The translations under genes were made by a program, and so were the position numbers. The notes beneath the pieces are model-generated. The model was not told the origin of the DNA, searched no databases, and was given only the letters and a program-made list of their open reading frames with translations. Shown here piece after piece: positions 26,254 to 36,121 of a stretch of DNA of 64,000 nucleotides (its first letter is position 1; every line of letters starts with the position of its first letter). Source of the stretch: an uncultured cyanobacterium. Lineage in GTDB: Bacteria > Cyanobacteriota > Cyanobacteriia > Thermostichales > Thermostichaceae. The stretch lies in contig CALFBB010000047.1 of the NCBI GenBank assembly GCA_937944885.1, positions 1 to 64,000 of the forward strand, given 5' to 3'.

Positions 26254-28917
26254 CTAGCTCAGGGCCATTTGCAACCGTTCTCGAGCCACCTGCAACGCTT
26301 CTGGCAGCTTCTCCGGTTGTTTGCCGCCGGCTTGAGCTAGGTTGGGCCGCCCCCCTCCCCCTCCACCGGTCAGCTTGGCAATCTCCCCAATGAAGGCGCC
26401 GGCCTTCAGACCTTTCTTCTGCACCTGGGGGCTAAAGGCCGCTACCCAGCTCACCTTACCCGGCTCCGGCACGGATCCCAGCACAACCGCCCCTTCCCCC
26501 AACTTGTGCAGCACATGTTCAGCGGCGGTTTTTAGAGCCTCGGCAGCGGTGGATCCCAGTTCTGCCACCAGGATTTTTACCCCACCGACGGAAATTGCCT
26601 GTTGCAAAAGCTGCTCCGCTTGCAGCAAGGCTAGCTTGGCGCGGGTTTCCTCCAACTCCTTTTGGGTGGTTTTCAACTCCGCTTGCAACGCAGCAACCCG
26701 TTCTGGGATCTCCTGCGGCTTGACCTTAAACTGGGCACTTAGCTCCCGCACTACACCATCCCGCTCGTTGAGATATTCCAAAACTGCTGGCCCTGCCACC
26801 GCTTCGATCCGACGGATCCCAGCGGCAACCCCGGTTTCAGAGATAATCTTGAACAGGCCTATTTCGGCAGTGTTGTGGACATGGGTACCGCCACACAGCT
26901 CCATCGATACCCCCGGAAAATCAATCACCCGCACCTGCTCCCCGTATTTCTCCCCAAACATGGCCACTGCTCCCTTGGCTTTTGCTTCGGCCAAAGGCAT
27001 CACCGAGACCTGGGCCGGATGGGCTTCGGCAATCCAGGTATTGACCAAGTTCTCAATTTGCTCCAGCTCGGCAGGCGTGACAGCCCGCGATAGAGTGAAA
27101 TCAAAGCGTAACCGGTCAAAGGCCACTAGGGATCCCGCCTGACCGATGGAGGGATCCACTACCTTTTTCAGGGCTGCTTGCAACAGATGGGTGGCAGTGT
27201 GATGGGCTTGCGCCCGCCGCCGACAGGCCAGATCAATTTGCGCCTGGACGGGATCCCCAACCCGCAGAATGCCCCGTTCCACCCGACCAAAATGGATGAA
27301 CAAATCCGACTGCTTCTGCACATCCTCAATGCGCACCAGCAGCCCATCCCCAGACAGATAACCCCGGTCGCCAATTTGTCCCCCCGACTCCGCGTAGAAG
27401 GGGGTGCGATCCAAAATAATTTGCACCGATTGCCCGGCTTCCACCTGCGGTACGGATTCTCCCTCCACCAGCAGAGCTTCCACCACCCCTCTGGCCAGAG
27501 ACTGGCTGTACCCCAAGAACTCCGTTTGGCTCAAGAAATCCGCCAACTCATCCAGGGATCCCTGAGCAGTGAGGTCGATGGTCTGATGGGCAGCCCTAGC
27601 CCGTTGCCGTTGCTGCTCCATTTCCCGCTCAAATCCTGCCAGATCAACTGTGAAGCCCCGTTCTGCCGCAATCTCCTGGGTCAGTTCTAAGGGAAAACCA
27701 TAGGTGTCAAAGAGCTTGAAGGCATCGGCACCGGAGATTTGTTTGGGTGGGGTCTTTTCTTGCTCTTGGCTTGTTTTTGTCGCTGCCTCGACCTGAGCAA
27801 ACAGGTCAAACAGCAACCGTTCCCCCCGCTCCAGGGTTTTGAGAAATTGCTCCTCTTCCCGTTGCAGCTCTGCTTTGATCAGGGTTTCCCGCTCCCGCAC
27901 CTGTGGATAAGTCTCTTCTGCCAGCTGAATCGAAGTTTCCACCACCGCCGTCGTGAAAGGCTCCGCAATCCCCAACAGCCGCCCATGACGCACAATCCGC
28001 CGGATCAACCGCCGCAACACATAGCCCCGATCCACATTGGCCGGAATCACCCCATCGGCAATTAGGTGCATCACTGCCCGTGTGTGATCCCCGATAACCT
28101 TAAGAGAAGTCTGTTGCTCAGGAGTCGCCCGAAAATAGTCCAGTTGGGCCATCTGGGCTGCCGTCTGGATGATGGGGAAAATTAAGTCCGTCTCGTAGTT
28201 GTTGGGCACCCCCTGCAGCACCTGGGCCAACCGTTCCAACCCCAAGCCGGTATCGATATTTTGCTTGGCCAGAGGGGTGAGGTGGCCTCCACTGTCCCGG
28301 TTCAGCTCCATGAACACCAGGTTGTAAATCTCCAGGAAGCGGGAATCATCCTCCAGATCAATATGGGTATCCCCCAGTTCCGGCTTGAAATCGTAGTAGA
28401 TCTCGGAACAGGGACCACAGGGGCCGGTGGGGCCAGAGGCCCAAAAATTGTCGGCTTCCCCCATCCGTCGAATGCGATGTTCTGGGATCCCCACTTCCTC
28501 TCGCCAGAGGGCAAAAGCCTCCTCATCTTCCCGAAAGACACTCACCACCAGCCGCTCTGGCGGCAGGCCAAAGACTTGCGTCACCAACTCCCAAGCCCAG
28601 ACAATCGCTTCTTTCTTGAAATAATCCCCAAAACTAAAGTTGCCCAGCATCTCAAAAAAGGTGTGGTGGCGAGCTGTCCGCCCGACATTCTCGATATCGT
28701 TGGTGCGCACACATTTCTGGGCAGTGGTGACCCGGGTGTAGTCGGGATCCCGTTGCCCCAGGAAAATCGGCTTAAAGGGCAACATCCCGGCAATCGTCAA
28801 CAGCACCGTTGGATCTTCCGGCACCAGCGAGGCACTGGGCAGGACCTGGTGGCCCCGTTGGGCATAGAAGTCCAGAAAGGTTTGACGAATTTCTGTGCCG
28901 GAAAGGGAGCAAAACAT
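26254..28917 (-). CDS. alaS: Alanyl-tRNA synthetase
   Basis: 887-residue class II synthetase of full length. The catalytic domain begins near the N-terminus ([51 protein letters not shown]). The editing domain has [12 protein letters not shown] and, later, [13 protein letters not shown], which hold the zinc site. A coiled coil and the C-Ala domain with [15 protein letters not shown] complete the protein. The start is ATG 28917. It is monocistronic, 157 bp upstream of cobJ in transcription order. Confidence 0.98.
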   Translation of the reverse strand: MFCSLSGTEIRQTFLDFYAQRGHQVLPSASLVPEDPTVLLTIAGMLPFKPIFLGQRDPDYTRVTTAQKCVRTNDIENVGRTARHHTFFEMLGNFSFGDYFKKEAIVWAWELVTQVFGLPPERLVVSVFREDEEAFALWREEVGIPEHRIRRMGEADNFWASGPTGPCGPCSEIYYDFKPELGDTHIDLEDDSRFLEIYNLVFMELNRDSGGHLTPLAKQNIDTGLGLERLAQVLQGVPNNYETDLIFPIIQTAAQMAQLDYFRATPEQQTSLKVIGDHTRAVMHLIADGVIPANVDRGYVLRRLIRRIVRHGRLLGIAEPFTTAVVETSIQLAEETYPQVRERETLIKAELQREEEQFLKTLERGERLLFDLFAQVEAATKTSQEQEKTPPKQISGADAFKLFDTYGFPLELTQEIAAERGFTVDLAGFEREMEQQRQRARAAHQTIDLTAQGSLDELADFLSQTEFLGYSQSLARGVVEALLVEGESVPQVEAGQSVQIILDRTPFYAESGGQIGDRGYLSGDGLLVRIEDVQKQSDLFIHFGRVERGILRVGDPVQAQIDLACRRRAQAHHTATHLLQAALKKVVDPSIGQAGSLVAFDRLRFDFTLSRAVTPAELEQIENLVNTWIAEAHPAQVSVMPLAEAKAKGAVAMFGEKYGEQVRVIDFPGVSMELCGGTHVHNTAEIGLFKIISETGVAAGIRRIEAVAGPAVLEYLNERDGVVRELSAQFKVKPQEIPERVAALQAELKTTQKELEETRAKLALLQAEQLLQQAISVGGVKILVAELGSTAAEALKTAAEHVLHKLGEGAVVLGSVPEPGKVSWVAAFSPQVQKKGLKAGAFIGEIAKLTGGGGGGRPNLAQAGGKQPEKLPEALQVARERLQMALS

Positions 28918-29198
28918 GGCAAAGGTAGAAGCAGACTAGATCAATTCTAAGTTTTTTACACTCTGGACAACCCACTCTCTCCCAAACCAGCATTTTCTCC
29001 AGGTCAATCTACCCTAAAACTCAGCGATTTGTCGGATTTATCCCAAGAGGGCAGACGCTAAGATATGTTGCAGCAGTTGTGCAAGATTTGTTGCCTCCCG
29101 ATCTAATCTAGATGTATCTCTCACAACTTGCCTGCCCTCTTTGCTCACCAACCTTGCACCGGTTGTACCCATTGTCAGTCGGTTGCCTCTGAACCGGT

Positions 29199-30848
29199 AT
29201 GCCCAACTGCTACTGCCTCAATCCTGCTTGCCCGCAACCGGAAAATCCACCGGAGGCTTCTACCTGTGCAGCTTGCGGGAGTCCTTTGTTGGTGCGCAAT
29301 CGCTATCGGGCTTTCAAACGGATTGGCCAAGGGGGCTTTGGCTCTACCTTCCTGGCACGCGACCAAGATATGCCCTCCAAGCCTTGGCGGGTGATCAAGC
29401 AGCTACGCCCGGTGGAAGATTCGCCCCAAATTGCCAAACTGGCCGAAGAACTGTTTAACCGTGAAGCCCAGGTCTTGGAGCGGCTTGGACAACATTCCCA
29501 AATCCCAACTTTGTATGCCCACTTTGAAGAAGGCGGCAAATTTTATCTGGTGCAGGAGTTCATTCAGGGCGTGACTCTCTCCCAAGAGATGCACCGCAAT
29601 GGGCCTTTCTCGGAAGAGCAAGCCCGGCAGGTGATGCAGGAGGTGCTGCTGATCCTCAGCTATGTGCACAGCCACAACACGGTGCACCGCGATATCAAGC
29701 CTGCCAACCTGATCCGCCGTAAGGACGATCAGCGGCTGGTGCTGATTGATTTTGGCGCCGTAAAGGAGCTAGGCCCAGGGCGAGAGCAAAGGATTGAAGC
29801 AACCGCGATTCGTTCTCTGGGCTTTTCTCCCCCGGAGCAGGTGCAGGGGCAGGCAGTTGGTCCCTCTAGCGATCTTTACGCCTTGGCAGCCACTTGTATT
29901 AACTTGATGACTCTGGAGTCGCCGGCCAAGTTTTATAACCACGAGACGGGGCAGTGGGATTGGTCAGACCGGTTACAGCTAAGCCCAGAGTTTGATGCCA
30001 TTTTGACCCGCATGTTGCAGCCGACAGTAAGCCAGCGCTTTGCTACGGCAACGGACGTGCTGCGAGCACTCCAAGAAATGTCCTCGGAAGAGCTCAAAGG
30101 CTCGGTTTCTCAGCCAATTATCTTACCCAATCCCTCGGTTAGTTCCAGCTCATCTTTAATCTCCAACCACTGGGCCAAACGGCGTTCAGATGGATTTTCT
30201 CAGCCCATACCGATCCCAGGCCCCACTGCTGGCGGGATCCCTTTGGCAAGCAACCCTGCGGGGTTGAGCGGCAGCACTGGGTTTACCCAAGGTCGCGTCA
30301 GTGTCACTACAACAGGCTTTGGACGGGTTAAGCCGGCCACGCCACCCCGAAATCAGTCGCTGGTCGGGGCAGATTTACGCGGGCAGTGCTTTGCCAACCA
30401 AAACTTGGCCGGCCAGAACCTGCGGGGAGCCGATCTGCGGGGGGCGGATTTTTCAGGGGCCAACCTGCAGCGGGCCGATCTGCGCGGGATCCGCTTCAAT
30501 ACTCCTCAACCCAGGTGGTTACAAATCCTACGCCGGTTATTCGGGCATGCCAAAACCCTGGGGGGAATCCTGGCCGGCTTTGGGGGGCTACTGGGCTCCG
30601 GGGTGCTGGCCTTCTTGCTTATCCGTCTCACCACAGGCAATTTGCTCTACGCGTTGGGAGCAGCCCTAATTGCCTTTGTGGCGGCCGGTTCGGTGCTCTG
30701 GTCCATGGCAGGACGAGTCAGCTTGGCCCAAAACACCATCGAAGAAAGTAAGCGTTTCACCAATTTTCGCAAGGCCGACCTGCGTGGGGCAAAGATGGAT
30801 GAGAAGCTGCGGGAGTTTGCCCGGCGTCAAGGAGCCTTGCTGAGTTAA
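29199..30848 (+). CDS. SpkB-type serine/threonine kinase with pentapeptide repeats and membrane segments
   Basis: 549 residues. An N-terminal four-cysteine zinc-ribbon-like motif (CYCLNPAC...CAACG, 4-26) is typical of SpkB-type cyanobacterial kinases. The kinase domain (about 38-305) has GQGGFG (43-48), Lys67, Glu89, HRDIKPAN (163-170) and DFG (184-186), so it should be active. A Ser/Pro-rich linker follows. Pentapeptide repeats (ADLRGADFSGANLQRADLRG) come next, then two membrane segments (about 448-468 and 478-500), and a last pentapeptide-like ADLRGAKM. SpkB is linked to oxidative stress in Synechocystis; its targets here are unknown. Confidence 0.9.
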   Translation: MPNCYCLNPACPQPENPPEASTCAACGSPLLVRNRYRAFKRIGQGGFGSTFLARDQDMPSKPWRVIKQLRPVEDSPQIAKLAEELFNREAQVLERLGQHSQIPTLYAHFEEGGKFYLVQEFIQGVTLSQEMHRNGPFSEEQARQVMQEVLLILSYVHSHNTVHRDIKPANLIRRKDDQRLVLIDFGAVKELGPGREQRIEATAIRSLGFSPPEQVQGQAVGPSSDLYALAATCINLMTLESPAKFYNHETGQWDWSDRLQLSPEFDAILTRMLQPTVSQRFATATDVLRALQEMSSEELKGSVSQPIILPNPSVSSSSSLISNHWAKRRSDGFSQPIPIPGPTAGGIPLASNPAGLSGSTGFTQGRVSVTTTGFGRVKPATPPRNQSLVGADLRGQCFANQNLAGQNLRGADLRGADFSGANLQRADLRGIRFNTPQPRWLQILRRLFGHAKTLGGILAGFGGLLGSGVLAFLLIRLTTGNLLYALGAALIAFVAAGSVLWSMAGRVSLAQNTIEESKRFTNFRKADLRGAKMDEKLREFARRQGALLS

Positions 30849-30888
30849 GGTTCCAACCCTCCCAGGCGACTTATTGGTACTTATTGGT

Positions 30889-31377
30889 TCAGGCCACAGA
30901 GTTGGGGGGAGGTGCAGAGCCTTGGATGGCTTGATTAACCTGCTCTGCCAACGGTTGACAAGCTACGGTTTTACCCTGCTGCCGATCCCCCGCTTGGTCA
31001 TAAAAAACGATCCCATCAGCACGGGAGAGCCCCAAGCCCAAAAACAACAGCTCCAGAACTCCAAAGGGGGCTGCCTCCAGATCCGGGGCTTGATTGTGCA
31101 GTTCCGCCAGTGTAGTCTGGGCATCTTCAAGATGGCCAAAAGCCGGGATCCATAGGTGCGTAACCGGTTCAGATCCTTGCTGAGCGGGTTTTTCCACCAC
31201 CCGTACTGTTAACCAACCGCCATCGGGGTAGCGCAAGGTTGTGTACTGCAAATGATCCAGGTGTTGGGCTACTGCCGTGAGAACATCCACTACCCGCTCC
31301 ATTGCCGCGGTTGGGATCCCGTTTCGAGGCCCCGAATCCACAAGAGCTGCCGCCTGTGCTGTTAAACTCACCACCAT
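30889..31377 (-). CDS. Conserved hypothetical protein (162 aa)
   Basis: I do not recognise the family. The product is soluble, without signal peptide or membrane segment. Features are a central TTLRYPDGGWLTVRVVEKP strand pair, VTHLWIPAFGHLEDAQ, and LLFLGLGLSRADGIVFYDQAGD towards the C-terminus. The balanced composition and length suggest a real cyanobacterial gene. I chose ATG 31377; a TTG three codons upstream is possible. It ends 40 bp from the convergent kinase gene and starts 49 bp from the tRNA-Asp gene. Confidence 0.7.
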   Translation of the reverse strand: MVVSLTAQAAALVDSGPRNGIPTAAMERVVDVLTAVAQHLDHLQYTTLRYPDGGWLTVRVVEKPAQQGSEPVTHLWIPAFGHLEDAQTTLAELHNQAPDLEAAPFGVLELLFLGLGLSRADGIVFYDQAGDRQQGKTVACQPLAEQVNQAIQGSAPPPNSVA

Positions 31378-31426
31378 GATTGACAATGATCCTCGCTAGA
31401 CTGCATAATGGATATCTGCAACTACT

Positions 31427-31500
31427 GGGGCTGTAGTTCAATTGGTTAGAGCACCGCCCTGTCACGGCGGAAGTTGCGGGTTCGAGCCCCGTCAGCCCCG
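31427..31500 (+). tRNA. trnD-GUC: tRNA-Asp(GUC)
   Basis: The 74-nt sequence has acceptor GGGGCTG/CAGCCCC with discriminator G, D arm TAGTTCAATTGGTTAGA, anticodon loop CTGTCAC (GUC) and T arm GCGGGTTCGAGCCCCGT. CCA is not encoded. Confidence 0.98.
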
Positions 31501-31617
31501 TACTCTTCAGACCACTCTAGCTCACGGCTTGCACAGGACTTGACTGGAGTCGTCTATTCTTGAGGCTCACTCTAGAATGAGGCTAGTCAGAATGGGCCGA
31601 GTCCAGGGTGAAGAAGG

Positions 31618-32793
31618 ATGCAGTATCGCAGATTTGGGCGCACCGAGTTGGCTATGCCTGTGCTCAGTTGTGGCGGTATGCGCTATCAGCACAAGTGGCA
31701 GGATACCCCCTGGTCGGAGATCCCAGAGGAAGGACAGCGAAACCTGGAAGCCATCATTCGACGAGCTTTGGAGGTGGGCATTAACCACATCGAGACCGCC
31801 CGTGGCTATGGTACTTCTGAGATGCAGCTGGGCCGTATTTTGCCCCAGCTCCCCCGCCAAGAGATCATTGTTCAAACCAAGATTGGCCCCAGCCGGGATC
31901 CCAAGCACTTTCTGGCCAAGTTCGAGCAATCGCTGGCCTACCTCAACCTGGAATACGTGGATCTGCTGGCCATTCATGGCCTAAACACCTGGGAGGATTT
32001 AGACTACAGCCTGGGGGGATGCCTAGAGGTCTGTCAGCAACTGGTGCGGCAAGGGCGGGTGCGCTTTGTGGGGTTCTCCACCCACGGGCCAACGGAAGTG
32101 ATCATCAAGGCAATTGAGTCGGGAGCATTTGACTACGTCAACCTGCACTGGTACTTTATCAACCAGACCAACTGGCCGGCCATTGAGGCAGCTCACCGGC
32201 AGGATATGGGGGTATTTATCATCAGCCCTTCCGACAAAGGCGGGAAGCTCTATGACCCGCCTGCCAAGCTGGTGTGGCTGTGTCAGCCCCTCAGTCCGAT
32301 GGTATTCAATGACCTGTTTTGTCTATCCCACCCCCAGGTGCATACCCTCAGTATTGGGGCAGCTCGACCCAGTGATTTTGACGAACATCTGCGGGCGGTG
32401 CAGCTACTTGACCGGGCAGATGAACTGTTACCACCCATCCTGGCCCGGCTTGAGCAAGCCCTAATTGAGCAGGTGGGGGAATACTACGCCAAAACCTGGC
32501 ATCTGGGCCTACCCCGCTACGATCAAACCCCCGGCCAGGTGAATATCCCCTTTATTTTGCTGCTGCGTAACCTGGTCTTGGCCTATGACCTGCTGGACTA
32601 TGCCAGAGGCCGCTACAACCTATTGGGCAATGCCGGCAGCTGGCTACCGGGACAACGAGCGGACAAAGTGGATCCGCAGGCTCTGCAGGCCTGCCTCATT
32701 CATAGCCCGCACCGAGAGCGGATCCCTGCTTTGTTACAAGAAGCCCACCGCTTGCTATCTGGAGTGGAGGTGAAACGGTTATCTCAGAGTTAG
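31618..32793 (+). CDS. Aldo/keto reductase family protein
   Basis: 391-residue NADPH-dependent oxidoreductase-like TIM barrel with an extra C-terminal helical domain (about 290-391). The usual tetrad Asp-Tyr-Lys-His appears as Glu59 (HIETARGYG), Tyr64, Lys88 and His120, so the Asp is replaced by Glu. I recall the same change in close cyanobacterial homologues such as Synechocystis slr0942, so it is probably a subfamily trait and not damage. The substrate is unknown. Its stop overlaps the stop of the convergent amylase gene. Confidence 0.87.
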   Translation: MQYRRFGRTELAMPVLSCGGMRYQHKWQDTPWSEIPEEGQRNLEAIIRRALEVGINHIETARGYGTSEMQLGRILPQLPRQEIIVQTKIGPSRDPKHFLAKFEQSLAYLNLEYVDLLAIHGLNTWEDLDYSLGGCLEVCQQLVRQGRVRFVGFSTHGPTEVIIKAIESGAFDYVNLHWYFINQTNWPAIEAAHRQDMGVFIISPSDKGGKLYDPPAKLVWLCQPLSPMVFNDLFCLSHPQVHTLSIGAARPSDFDEHLRAVQLLDRADELLPPILARLEQALIEQVGEYYAKTWHLGLPRYDQTPGQVNIPFILLLRNLVLAYDLLDYARGRYNLLGNAGSWLPGQRADKVDPQALQACLIHSPHRERIPALLQEAHRLLSGVEVKRLSQS

Positions 32794-34634
32794 CTTGCCC
32801 ATTGATCCCGCCACTTGACGATACCTTCTGGGGCCAGTAACCAACGGCGGGCCACCACATTTTCTCGAATTGGGGAGCGCCCTTCCCGTAGCAAAGCATA
32901 CTTGTAGGCAATGGCCTTGCCGGCGCTCTCGTTGAAGGGGATCTCGCCAAACCAAGTGTTGGCGTTGATGTATTCCAGGGGGTACCCCTTGGCAATATCC
33001 CAGTTGCCCAATTCGGGGCAGTCCCCGATGACGACGATCCACTCCCCCGGTTGGGTGTTGACGCCATTGAGCTGTGCCCGCACAATCACCTGTCCTTTGA
33101 CTCGTTCTCCCACATGGCTGAGGACAATGACGCCGCGGGTGGGCAACTCCAGGCCACGAATGGCTCCCTCTTTAACGGTGATCTTTTGCCGGGTCAGGAT
33201 ACAGGTGTGCTCCCCGTCGGGAAAGTCGGTATCCACCTGCTCCAGATGGGTGGCTTCCCCTCGGTTGAGGGCCACAAAGCAGCGGCTATCTCGGTAGCGG
33301 CGGCTATAACACCAGACATCCGGCGTCAGGTACTTGCGCCACTGGCTCCCCAGCGATACAGCAGGGTTAAGACGACGTAGCCCCGACAAGCGGCGAATGT
33401 CTTGATAAAGAGGAGACTCCGGATCCCAGCGTTCCATCATCGGGCGGTTATAGGGATCATTACCACCATCGGTGTCGTTGTGCAGGTATTGCTCGGTGCC
33501 GTAGTAGAGACAGGGGATGCCGCGGCTGGTAAAGATGATCGCGACGGCCACCCGCAGCATCTCCGGATCCGGATTCAAGGTTTGGAACCGACACATATCG
33601 TGGTTGTCGATAAAGGTGATTAGCTCCGTGGCGCTGTTGTAGCGATAATCCTTGGCAATGATGTCGTCGATGAGGTGAAATCCGCCCTCTGCCCCCTGTC
33701 CCAAGGCCGCTCGGATGGCTACACAGAGACCAAAATCTAAAATGGTCATGCCGGAGCAGTTGGCAAATTGTACCGATGCTTCTACATCTGGACCACTGTA
33801 GATCCATTCTCCAAAAATGAACACATCCGGCTTGTGGGTCTGAATATCAGCATTGAATTCCTGCCAGAACCAGATGGGCATGTGCTTAACGGTATCCACC
33901 CGCAGAGCATCTACACCCCGATCCAGCCATTGTTTAATGGCAGACTTAATGTAGTTGCGATAGTCAGGATTATTTTCATTGAAGGTGGCTAAGCCGGCCA
34001 ATTCACAGTTTTGTACCTGCCATTCATCTTCCCAGTTGGTGACTTCACCGTAGTGGTGATACCAATGGTTAACATCATTATTGAAGTCGGCAATTAATCG
34101 GCCATCATCAAACAGTTGCCCTTTCACCCCACCTGTATCAGGACTGCTGTGGTTGCAAACGATATCCAGCACCAGCTTCATCTTGCGGCGGTGCAACTCT
34201 TGGATGAGCCGGTCAAAGGTAGTAGGCTGTGGATTGTTAAGGGAGGGATCCTCCCCTTTGCCGATGTAGCGGGGATTGAGCCGTTTAAAGTCTTTGGTCC
34301 AGTAGCCGTGCATGGCGGCACTCTCAACGAACAGGCGCTCCACCTGTTCAAACAAAGGGGTAACCCAGATGGCTGTAACACCCATCTGCTGCAAATAGTC
34401 CAGCTTCTCGATTACCCCTTGTAAATCTCCCCCCCAGTATTTACCCCAATCTTGACCTGTGGGATCGTAAAGCTCCGGGTTAGGACCTTCGCTGTTATCG
34501 GGATCCCCATCAAAAAACCGATCTACCACCAAAAAGTAAAGGGTTTCCTGGCGAAATTCGATATCACGGGTGTAGAGAAACTCTAACTCTTGAGAGGCAC
34601 TGCCAATCTCGACAACATCAGCACAGGGATCCAT
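32790..34634 (-). CDS. GH13 alpha-amylase-family enzyme with C-terminal CBM20
   Basis: 614 residues from ATG 34634, which is better spaced from AGGAG than the ATG at 34640. The GH13 barrel shows VCNHSSPD (region I), the nucleophile Asp247 (DALRVDTVKH), acid/base Glu276 (FGEWI) and Asp346 (FIDNHD). A C-terminal starch-binding domain (about 510-610, VRAQLNGVNT, GDCPELGNWD, KYALLREG) resembles CBM20. There is no signal peptide, so it probably acts on glycogen or maltodextrin in the cytosol. The layout is like cyclodextrin glucanotransferase-related enzymes; the exact product is uncertain. Confidence 0.88.
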   Translation of the reverse strand: MDPCADVVEIGSASQELEFLYTRDIEFRQETLYFLVVDRFFDGDPDNSEGPNPELYDPTGQDWGKYWGGDLQGVIEKLDYLQQMGVTAIWVTPLFEQVERLFVESAAMHGYWTKDFKRLNPRYIGKGEDPSLNNPQPTTFDRLIQELHRRKMKLVLDIVCNHSSPDTGGVKGQLFDDGRLIADFNNDVNHWYHHYGEVTNWEDEWQVQNCELAGLATFNENNPDYRNYIKSAIKQWLDRGVDALRVDTVKHMPIWFWQEFNADIQTHKPDVFIFGEWIYSGPDVEASVQFANCSGMTILDFGLCVAIRAALGQGAEGGFHLIDDIIAKDYRYNSATELITFIDNHDMCRFQTLNPDPEMLRVAVAIIFTSRGIPCLYYGTEQYLHNDTDGGNDPYNRPMMERWDPESPLYQDIRRLSGLRRLNPAVSLGSQWRKYLTPDVWCYSRRYRDSRCFVALNRGEATHLEQVDTDFPDGEHTCILTRQKITVKEGAIRGLELPTRGVIVLSHVGERVKGQVIVRAQLNGVNTQPGEWIVVIGDCPELGNWDIAKGYPLEYINANTWFGEIPFNESAGKAIAYKYALLREGRSPIRENVVARRWLLAPEGIVKWRDQWAS

Positions 34635-34713
34635 GGACATACTCCTAGGTGAATAACAGCAAGAAAATCCTGCTCCTCAGGCTAAGCTTTCCAGATTTCC
34701 CCACTAGGATTTG

Positions 34714-34739
34714 CCCTACATAGAATCCCTACATAGAAT
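34714..34739. repeat. Perfect 13-nt tandem duplication
   Basis: CCCTACATAGAAT at 34714-34726 is repeated without a gap at 34727-34739, upstream of the amylase gene. Confidence 0.92.
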
Positions 34740-35235
34740 CAAGTTATTCCAACAGTTGCTAGGCTTCTGCCAAGGGGTAGTTAACCCTTGAGATCCCAAC
34801 TGTTCACAGAGAAAGTACCCGCAGTCTGCTAACCTGCAACCCGATAGCAACATCAGCTGCTGCGGTAGTACCTTGGATCTGGTGGAGATGATAAAACTAG
34901 CCCTGCTCAGGAGTGTAGCAGAGGGCTGAGCACACTCACCTCCGGAGCAAGGCCCAAAGATACATCCTGCCTCACAATTAACCGACCTCGAACTACTTTT
35001 TTTCTCAACCTACCTCTCCCCATCTGGGAAGATCCAGCCGCTGGAGCTGTCCCGAAAAGGAATGTGTGAAGACTACAAAGGCTCTCCACCAAAGGCAGTT
35101 ACGCCTCACAGGCAACGGACTCCAGCAATCCCTGCTCAAATGTGAGTTGAAGCACAAGAATCAGCTTCGCCTAACCGCTCTTTCCGGTAGCAATAGTCCG
35201 GCAGTAATAAATAGACGGTAACAGATGGATTTTGG

Positions 35236-35261
35236 CCAACCAGTCTAGCCAACCAGGCTAG
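35236..35261. repeat. 13-nt tandem duplication, one mismatch
   Basis: CCAACCAGTCTAG (35236-35248) is followed directly by CCAACCAGGCTAG (35249-35261). It lies just beyond the csbD stop codon. Confidence 0.85.
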
Positions 35262-35275
35262 ATTGCTATAACTGC

Positions 35276-35470
35276 TTAACCCAGTAAGTTGTCAATACCC
35301 TCTTTGACAGCATCTTTGACATCTTCTTTGGCGTGCTGGGCCGAGGCTTCCGCCTGCTTGGCTTTGCCTTCTAGTTTCTGTTTCTCATCCCCGATCAATT
35401 CTCCGACTGCCTCTTGAATTTTGCCCTCAATGTTTTTAGCAGCAGCTTCAATGCGATTTTCGATGCTCAT
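35276..35470 (-). CDS. CsbD-family stress-response protein
   Basis: 64-residue highly charged helical protein with the CsbD signatures RIEAAAKNIEGKIQEAVGELIGDEKQKLEGKAKQAE split over one domain. In Bacillus, CsbD is part of the sigma-B general stress regulon, and in cyanobacteria it is induced by many stresses. Its molecular role is unknown. A GGGGG-type ribosome-binding stretch precedes the ATG at 35470. Transcribed alone. Confidence 0.93.
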   Translation of the reverse strand: MSIENRIEAAAKNIEGKIQEAVGELIGDEKQKLEGKAKQAEASAQHAKEDVKDAVKEGIDNLLG

Positions 35471-35750
35471 GGCTTACCCCCATGCGTATTCAGAAAGGAC
35501 TTTTCAAACCGGTAACTTTGAGTCCGTGATTCGGAAGCCCAAAAACTTCTTGACAGAGCTGACCATAGCATGCCTTAGTCTCCGGGAACAAGAAAAAATC
35601 TAAACCTTATTCATGTAGTCTATATTACTAAGCTAAGGTGGAGTTCTGTTGTGTGCCTCTGTGTTACGGGGTGTGGTAAAGATAGGGGCAGGATCCTGTC
35701 CATACTGTTAATCCAGTTCATTTGGTTAAGGTTAGTTTGGGGCTATGGAT

Positions 35751-35770
35751 ATTAATGGATATTAATGGAT
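35751..35770. repeat. Perfect 10-nt tandem duplication
   Basis: ATTAATGGAT occurs twice back to back. Partial copies flank it (ATGGAT before, TTATTGATG after), giving about four degenerate units from 35745 to 35780. Confidence 0.88.
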
Positions 35771-35833
35771 GTTATTGATGAAAAATAACGGGCGGCTAAA
35801 GAACGCCAGCACAGCGAGCATTGAGAAGAAACC

Positions 35834-35983
35834 ATGCGCATCCGCAAGCAGGTGGAACTCGAACAGGGGGTTCAGCACGGTGAAGTGGCAGAACAGGCAC
35901 GGGAAGGTTTGGCCAAACACCGACAGCAGGAAGCCCACCTTCAGGAGACGATGCTGGAGCAGACAGAAGAGCGCCTGGAGTAG
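35834..35983 (+). CDS. Possible small Glu/Gln-rich protein or gene fragment
   Basis: A 49-codon frame from ATG 35834 gives a charged helical peptide (IRKQVELEQGVQHGEVAE and KHRQQEAHLQETMLEQTEER). The same frame upstream of a TGA at 35822 also reads as charged sequence, so it could be the 3' part of a broken gene. No clear ribosome-binding site. Unrecognised. Confidence 0.3.
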   Translation: MRIRKQVELEQGVQHGEVAEQAREGLAKHRQQEAHLQETMLEQTEERLE

Positions 35984-36121
35984 AGTGGTTAAGCAACCGA
36001 TGGCCATGGGGAGGATTGTTGTCAATCTTGACGGCTCACTGGGTTCTGCCAGGGGTCTGTAACAAAACCTCTGGTGACGGGGTTGGCACTGTTATCATAG
36101 GTACTTTGCTTGGCTAGGGAG

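Larger units (their letters stand above)
34635..35275. other. 641-bp spacer between the amylase gene and csbD
   Basis: No gene recognised on either strand. It contains two 13-nt tandem duplications (listed separately) and lacks the GGGATCCC motif. A 61-codon minus-strand frame near 34,907-35,092 has no protein-like features. Confidence 0.6.
35471..36121. other. 651-bp spacer between csbD and hisC
   Basis: It holds a 10-nt tandem duplication at 35751 and a short Glu/Gln-rich frame at 35834-35983 (separate entries). Otherwise no gene or RNA was recognised. Confidence 0.5.

Noticed and set aside
26342-27142. Long plus-strand frame opposite alaS
   Set aside because: It lies antisense to conserved alaS coding sequence, and its Ser/Ala/Thr-rich product is typical of a GC-skewed shadow frame.
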